A DNA stretch of 64,000 nt from Eublepharis macularius (Eukaryota; Chordata; Lepidosauria; Squamata; Eublepharidae), in assembly GCF_028583425.1 (NCBI RefSeq), contig NC_072792.1, positions 157,486,676 to 157,550,675 on the forward strand, given 5' to 3'. Shown in pieces: positions 59,036-64,000 of the stretch (its first letter is position 1; every line of letters begins with the position of its first letter). The notes below the pieces were generated by a model. It made no database searches and had not been told where the DNA came from. It saw only the letters and a program-made list of their open reading frames with translations. The position numbers were made by a program, and so were the translations under genes.

Positions 59036-61782
59036 AATGATTTACTTGTTGCAGTTATTTTTTATTCAAACCAAGAGTTACAATATCATAGGTTAAATAG
59101 TAATTTCATTTTATTTATTATTAAATTTATAGTCCACTCTCCCCACAAGCCCTCAATGTTTTGCTGAAGTATGGTACCTTAAGGGGCATACTCTGGAAGA
59201 CAGAAATGTTACAGGATTTTCTCTGATTTATCATGTTATTGACATGAGTCCTGTGATCACATAACTCACTGCAATCTGTATCCACATTACTTTTCACACA
59301 TTATTCTTCTCCATTTGGTCCTGTATTCTAGGATATTTGAGAGTGATCATATGAACAAAATGATTTTTAAATGTGAAAGGACCTAGTTATCTGTTCTTGC
59401 TCTTTCATTTCTAGGACCTGACAGTGGCTTCACATATGACACTTTTCCTACATAGTTATGTTACGTGCGTACTGAGAGTTCTCATTTGGAGAGGTTGGTG
59501 TATGCAGCATGTTCCCTCCATGCATTCTCACAGAAAAATACACATTTCCACCATATTTTGTGTAACTGTATATGCATTCCCCCCCCCCTTTTATCAGCAT
59601 TAACTTGGGGTAAGAGTCAGAGGTGTGCAGTAGTGAGAAGCAAGTTAAGCGCCGTGGAAGAGTCCTGTCTGTCACAGAGTGAGCTCACTGCAACATCCCG
59701 CTGCTCCTGTTAGATTACATAAAAAGAGCAGAGGGGGGCATGGTGACATTGCTTTCTCACATGTGCAATAGCAGCTGGTCTTAGTAATAAACGGCAAAGG
59801 AGGGGCAACTGGTCTTGCAGCCAGCAGGGTGGGGGTCTTAACCCATAGGTTGAAAACATCTGGCCTAAAACACACTTGAGATCCATTACAACAGGAATCC
59901 ACAAATGGCATCCTTGAGTCTCCCATTGTATTAGCAAAGACAGCTTATTGAACATATTAGATCAGATGCATAAAAAGCAAAGCTAACAAAGAGAATTGCA
60001 TCATATTATCTTTGTTGGGCAATGGATCAATTTCAGAAGCCCAGGAGAAACTGCCTGGGTCGCTGGCCACAGTATCATCAGATTCCACTCCCCCCACATC
60101 ACTGTTTTGGGGGCAGGGACCCAGCTTGAATAACTGTATTTAAATGCACTTCTTTTCTTGGGGCTACTAAAGTTTGGCATGATGCTTATGATATTGAGGT
60201 GCCTTGGAATCAAATGAGTTTCTGTAGACTGAGCATCTTAGTTGCCTAAGAAAATTGCTTTTGCCCTAACATGAGGGGCACTAGTGATCCCAACCCTGAA
60301 TCCTGGTAGTCATTTGGAGACTTGGTGCTTGGACCAGATAATTGATAATCCATGCCATTATGAAGGGATGCGATTTGCTTAGGGCATTTTTGGTTTAAAC
60401 CAAGTAAGACTGATTATGAAACCACTGTTCTTCTTCTGAGGACATAATCCAGTCATCTTTTTCTCAGCCAAAGCCACAACTAGACATCCAGAGCTGGGTG
60501 TGAGAACGAGGAAGGGACAACAGGACAGAAGAAGCTTGACTCCTTATCACCACCATATTTCTCTAAGTGCAAGGCAACCCTTCCATTATGGTTGCTTAAT
60601 GTAGCAGAAGAACATGAATAACTTTGTGGCGTGCAATATTGACAAAAGCATGCAAAACTTCTAAAATTAAACTGTCCATTATACTCCCATTCAAATCTGC
60701 ATTAATTACATACATAGTCATATTTATGAAAAATAGTATTAGCAATAAGAATATAATTTCAGAGTTCTATACTAATGTATTTACTTAACAACAGTAAGTT
60801 AAATTATAGTGTATTTTAAGACTTCTCCGCCAAGGGCAATAAACTTAACAACATGCTTATTAAAACCTTTGTATGAAACATCATAAGAACAATGCAGACT
60901 AAACCATTCTTGCATCCGAAAAGCTGGAATGCAAAGAAGTTTTTTATTCTTTATTGCCCCAAGTAAAACTCTGTGGAAACAGATAAGTGATGACAAAGCT
61001 TTGATGTTAATAAACCCAAATGGAAGTCAAAAATCAAAGTGTGTAAACGGCTAGGTTATAAAAAGAGAGATGACAGAGTTATACCCTGTAATTAGGTGTA
61101 ATTTGTGCTTTTGGCACAGCTATTTGTCCTGCATGAATGAGAGGCTGTCTTGCGTTCTCTTTGCTTGTATAATAGAATTACAGTACTGACACATCCCCTT
61201 AAACATGTTAAAAGTTTTTTTTTATTTATTTGACAACAGCATGATTCCCACCCCCCCTTTCCTTTGTGACTCCTGGCTTACATAGCTACATAGGTTTAGA
61301 GCTGGAAAAAGCCAAGCAACAACTGAACCTAATGCAAGTATTTAGTAGAAAAGGTATCAGCAGTGGTTTGGGTGATGGGGGATGGCACTGGTGGGTAGTG
61401 AAATACAGGAAAACCACACTTCAACTTTCTGGCACATGTCTTAACCACAGAGGTACTATGAGTTGTCCACAGAGACAAGAGAACAATTGAACAATCCAAT
61501 TAAATAATGTTATGACCTTTTATGTTTAAGAGCTGCAAAAGTGCTGTCTGCTCCGAATTTCAAAGTTCAGCATAAAGAGGCATATATACCCCAAACAACG
61601 TAATTGTGTTGGCTCCACTGCTAGTATGTACTCCAGAGTAATTGCAACATAAGCAAAGTTAGCAAAAAAAATTTAGAATTGATTAGGAAAATTTAACCTC
61701 AGAGTGGCCCAAATTTCATATCAAAGAGCCTTTGAGGCCAGGATTTAGACTAATATATTTATAAATACAAATATTTCCAGTT
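59036..61782. other. Unannotated MICU2 intron sequence
   Basis: 2.7 kb with no recognised gene; a short antisense LINE/SINE tail (TTATAGTCCACTCTCCCC) lies near 59125. Opposite-strand overlapping frames at 59448-59955 are taken as chance. Confidence 0.4.
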
Positions 61783-62012
61783 TGGTGTAGTGGTTCAGAG
61801 TGGCAGGACTCCGAAGAGCTGGGTTTGATTCCCTGCTCCTCTGCTTGAAGCCAGCTGGGTGACCTTGAGTCAGTCACAGCTTCTAGGAGTTCTCTCAGCC
61901 CCACCCACCTCACAGGGTGATTGTCGTGAGGATAATAACACACTTTGTAAACTGCTCTGAGCAGGTGTTAAGTTGTCCTGAAGGGCAGTATATAAATCAA
62001 ATGTTGTTGTTT
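61783..62012 (+). repeat. tRNA-derived SINE (Sauria-like)
   Basis: Plus-strand AGTTTGGTGTAGTGGTTCAG (A box), GGTTTGATTCCC (B box), GTGACCTTGAGTCAGTCACA, then CCTGAAGGGCAGTATATAAA and a TTGTTGTT tail. Well preserved. Confidence 0.88.
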
Positions 62013-62279
62013 ACTAAATGAACCATTTGATAACCATCTGTCATTGCTTTTCACATATGCATCTTTATCTAATGTGGAGTAACTGTGACCATACTCACAC
62101 TCTGATAACAGTTTCACAATAAGATCCCATTTTTTTCTGCTACAGTGCAAATTATATACTTTGATTTCCCCACTCAAGTGGTAGTTGTAATGTTTTGCAT
62201 TTGAAGAGTTCAGATTTAATTTCTGCTTTCTGATGTGGGTTTTTCAAATTGTTGCTGTTAGTTTAAAAGTAGGCCTCTG

Positions 62280-62990
62280 TGGAAAGGAGGCTCGGTGAGT
62301 GGAATGAAATCTGATCGGACAGTAGCAGTACCCTAGGAGGCAGAGTTAGCTGGAGTTTTGAGAGTGTATGCTAAGAGGAAGAGTTCATTTTGGTCTAGGC
62401 AAGCAAACTGTGTGCAGTCTGTCTGTTTCTGAGAGAAAATACTGATTCTGGGGAAAGCAGGCAAACTGCGTGGAAGCCTGAAAGGGGTTTTATTCTAGTT
62501 CAGGCATTCTGTGTGAAGCCTGAACTATTGGTGTGATTCTGATCAAAACAGGCAAGCTATGTGCAGCCTGAGAGTGTCTGTGTTACTGAGAGAAATGTAT
62601 TCCGCCAAGTCAAATGAAACTGTGTGTTTCTGTGAGAGTCTGTATTTGTGTGGTGTTCAGAGGAATTATTTTGTCTAAGACAGGCAAACTGTGTGCCTAT
62701 GACAGTCTGAATATATCTGAGTAAGAGAGAAATCTATCTAAATCAGGCAAGCTGTGTGGAGAAGTCTGCATGAATCTCTGTGTGAAATTTATTTTGTTGG
62801 TCAAGAGTGACCTGTGTGGAAAACCACTTTGTGTGAATGAATCTGTGTAAATATTTTAAGAAGAGATAACTCTGTTTAAAGTACCAAGCCTAAGAACTAT
62901 ACACTTACCAAAACTCTGCAACCATCAAGCTTATGCACCTACAAATAAAATCTACTTTTGTTTGAGAAAAAAAAGATCTATTATTTTCCT
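62280..62990 (+). repeat. Degenerate tandem repeat followed by a polyadenylation-like end (possible LTR)
   Basis: From about 62390 to 62830 the words AGGCAAACTGTGTG, GCAGCCTGAGAGTGTCTGTG and GAGAGAAAT recur roughly every 70-110 bases with heavy drift (starts near 62398, 62457, 62546, 62680, 62742). It then runs to ACAAATAAAATCTACTTTTG near 62940, a plausible poly(A) signal. Such a layout would fit the LTR of a retroelement or a decayed minisatellite. No coding sequence accompanies it, and I cannot place the family. Confidence 0.45.
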
Positions 62991-64000
62991 CACAACCAAC
63001 TTCATGTTCTGACCATTCTGTCAAGCTGCCAGCTATAACAAAGCCTTCCTATATTACAAGGAGATCTAATATATTGCAACAAGGAGGTCTAAGGTGAACG
63101 CCTTTGATGGCAGTGAAAACCTTTTGTGGGAGTCAGGGAAGCAGCAATACACAGCAATATAAAGGGAAGGTGTTCTTAATATAACTGCTTGGGGGTAAAG
63201 TAAAGAACACCAAAGCTCTGTGTGAGTAGAAATATAAGGAGTGTTTATTAGAACCAGAGCCCTCCTGAGGTATAAGTTTAAGGTAAAGTAAGGAGAAGCT
63301 GGATATAAGGTCCGAAACAAAAGGTACAAGATTTAAAAGATTTAATAACAAGCAAAACATTACAGGGCAGCTATAAGATAAGCAGAAAATATTATAAAGG
63401 GGGATCAAAAGAGAAAGATAGTGAAAACATTATGGTAGTGCTTGCATATTTAATAGGAGTAAACATCTGCTGTTGACAAGAGCCCTACTGGCGCCTATGG
63501 AAATTAACATTTACCAGCCGTTGCTGAATTCTTCAGTTTAATTCCAGAATTGCTTAAATCCTTAACTCTTTCAAATAATTCTGTAACTTATGAAATCTTT
63601 ATTGTGGATTTTTTTTCTTGATGAAAAGGAGATGGCTTGACTCAATAAAGGAAGCCTTCATTTTGCAAGCTCTGAGCAAAGCTGTTAATGATAGGACTTC
63701 CGGAGGTCATTAATTCATTGGGTCATCATAAGAGAGAAGTGACTAGATGGCATATGACACAAAAGAAGAATAGATTCAGAGACTGCCATGAAGAGTGTCC
63801 AGGATAGACTCTTTCCTTTCTTTAGGAACCAGTACAGAAAAATGGATAGGTTAGAAACCTCTTAGATATTCCAACTCAATTTAAATCACTGAGTTGGTCT
63901 TGGAAAATGCAAAAATTGATAAATAATCCCTCTTAGTGAATATTTCATCATGAACCTTGTATATTCATAAAGCACAGAGGTGCCAAGGGATATATCATGC
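62991..64000. other. Unannotated MICU2 intron sequence
   Basis: Nothing firm. 63180-63310 (AAAGAACACCAAAGCTCTGT, GTGTTTATTAGAACCAGAGC) may be an antisense retroelement end. Confidence 0.35.

Larger units (their letters stand above)
41171..64000 (+). other. MICU2: MICU2 intron 1 (continues off the right edge)
   Basis: No plus-strand exon encoding the next MICU2 segment (in human beginning KNVEHGIIYIGKPSLRK) was seen between the exon 1 donor and the window end. The whole right third is therefore taken as intron 1, now filled with LINE, SINE, PLE and hAT-like insertions. Confidence 0.75.

Noticed and set aside
61783..61860. A functional tRNA gene
   Set aside because: A and B boxes are present, but no acceptor stem or cloverleaf; the segment is a SINE head.
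41171..64000. MICU2 exon 2 within the window
   Set aside because: No plus-strand segment resembling the next human exon flanked by splice sites was seen; a translated search would decide.

Overview
This window is nuclear DNA of a vertebrate, almost certainly a squamate reptile (lizard or gecko type). The evidence is two clear vertebrate exons embedded in a dense set of reptile-type repeats: tRNA-derived Sauria-like SINEs, a 5S-rRNA-derived SINE, CR1 and L2 LINEs, Penelope-like elements (PLEs) and many small hAT-like elements. I cannot name the species. Almost every open reading frame here is either LINE/PLE debris or chance frame in GC-rich DNA.

Only two host coding exons are supported. FGF9 exon 1 lies on the minus strand (13085-13361) and encodes residues 1-92 of fibroblast growth factor 9. 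MICU2 exon 1 lies on the plus strand (40958-41170) and encodes the 71-residue mitochondrial targeting region of mitochondrial calcium uptake protein 2. The two genes point away from each other with about 27.6 kb between their start codons, the same divergent neighbourhood as on human chromosome 13. Bases 1-13084 are therefore FGF9 intron 1, about 13.4-16 kb is the FGF9 5' UTR and promoter with CpG-rich DNA, about 16-40.8 kb is intergenic, and 41171-64000 is MICU2 intron 1. The next exon of each gene was looked for and not found.

Repeat layout: 0.9-4.4 kb holds an SINE, a PLE endonuclease fragment and a CR1 LINE split by a 0.58 kb insertion. 19-22 kb holds two antisense L2-like LINEs and a hAT-like element. 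26.7-30.8 kb holds a long L2 LINE preceded by GC-rich tandem monomers and interrupted inside its reverse transcriptase by a 287-bp foldback PLE with an 11-bp target duplication. 32-37.5 kb is rich in short palindromic elements. Within MICU2 intron 1 there are two more PLE insertions (42.1 kb and 46.8 kb), old LINEs, SINEs and a complete non-autonomous hAT-like element (50.0 kb).

The most notable system is the PLE family. Three insertions share one terminal repeat that carries a minimal hammerhead-ribozyme core. Two are nearly pure inverted pairs of that repeat, and the third also carries a GIY-YIG endonuclease coding fragment. All three have 11-13 bp target duplications, and two of them sit inside older LINEs, so the insertion order can be read. 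The family and its ribozymes are known in outline; the specific inverted-pair structures are what deserve checking.
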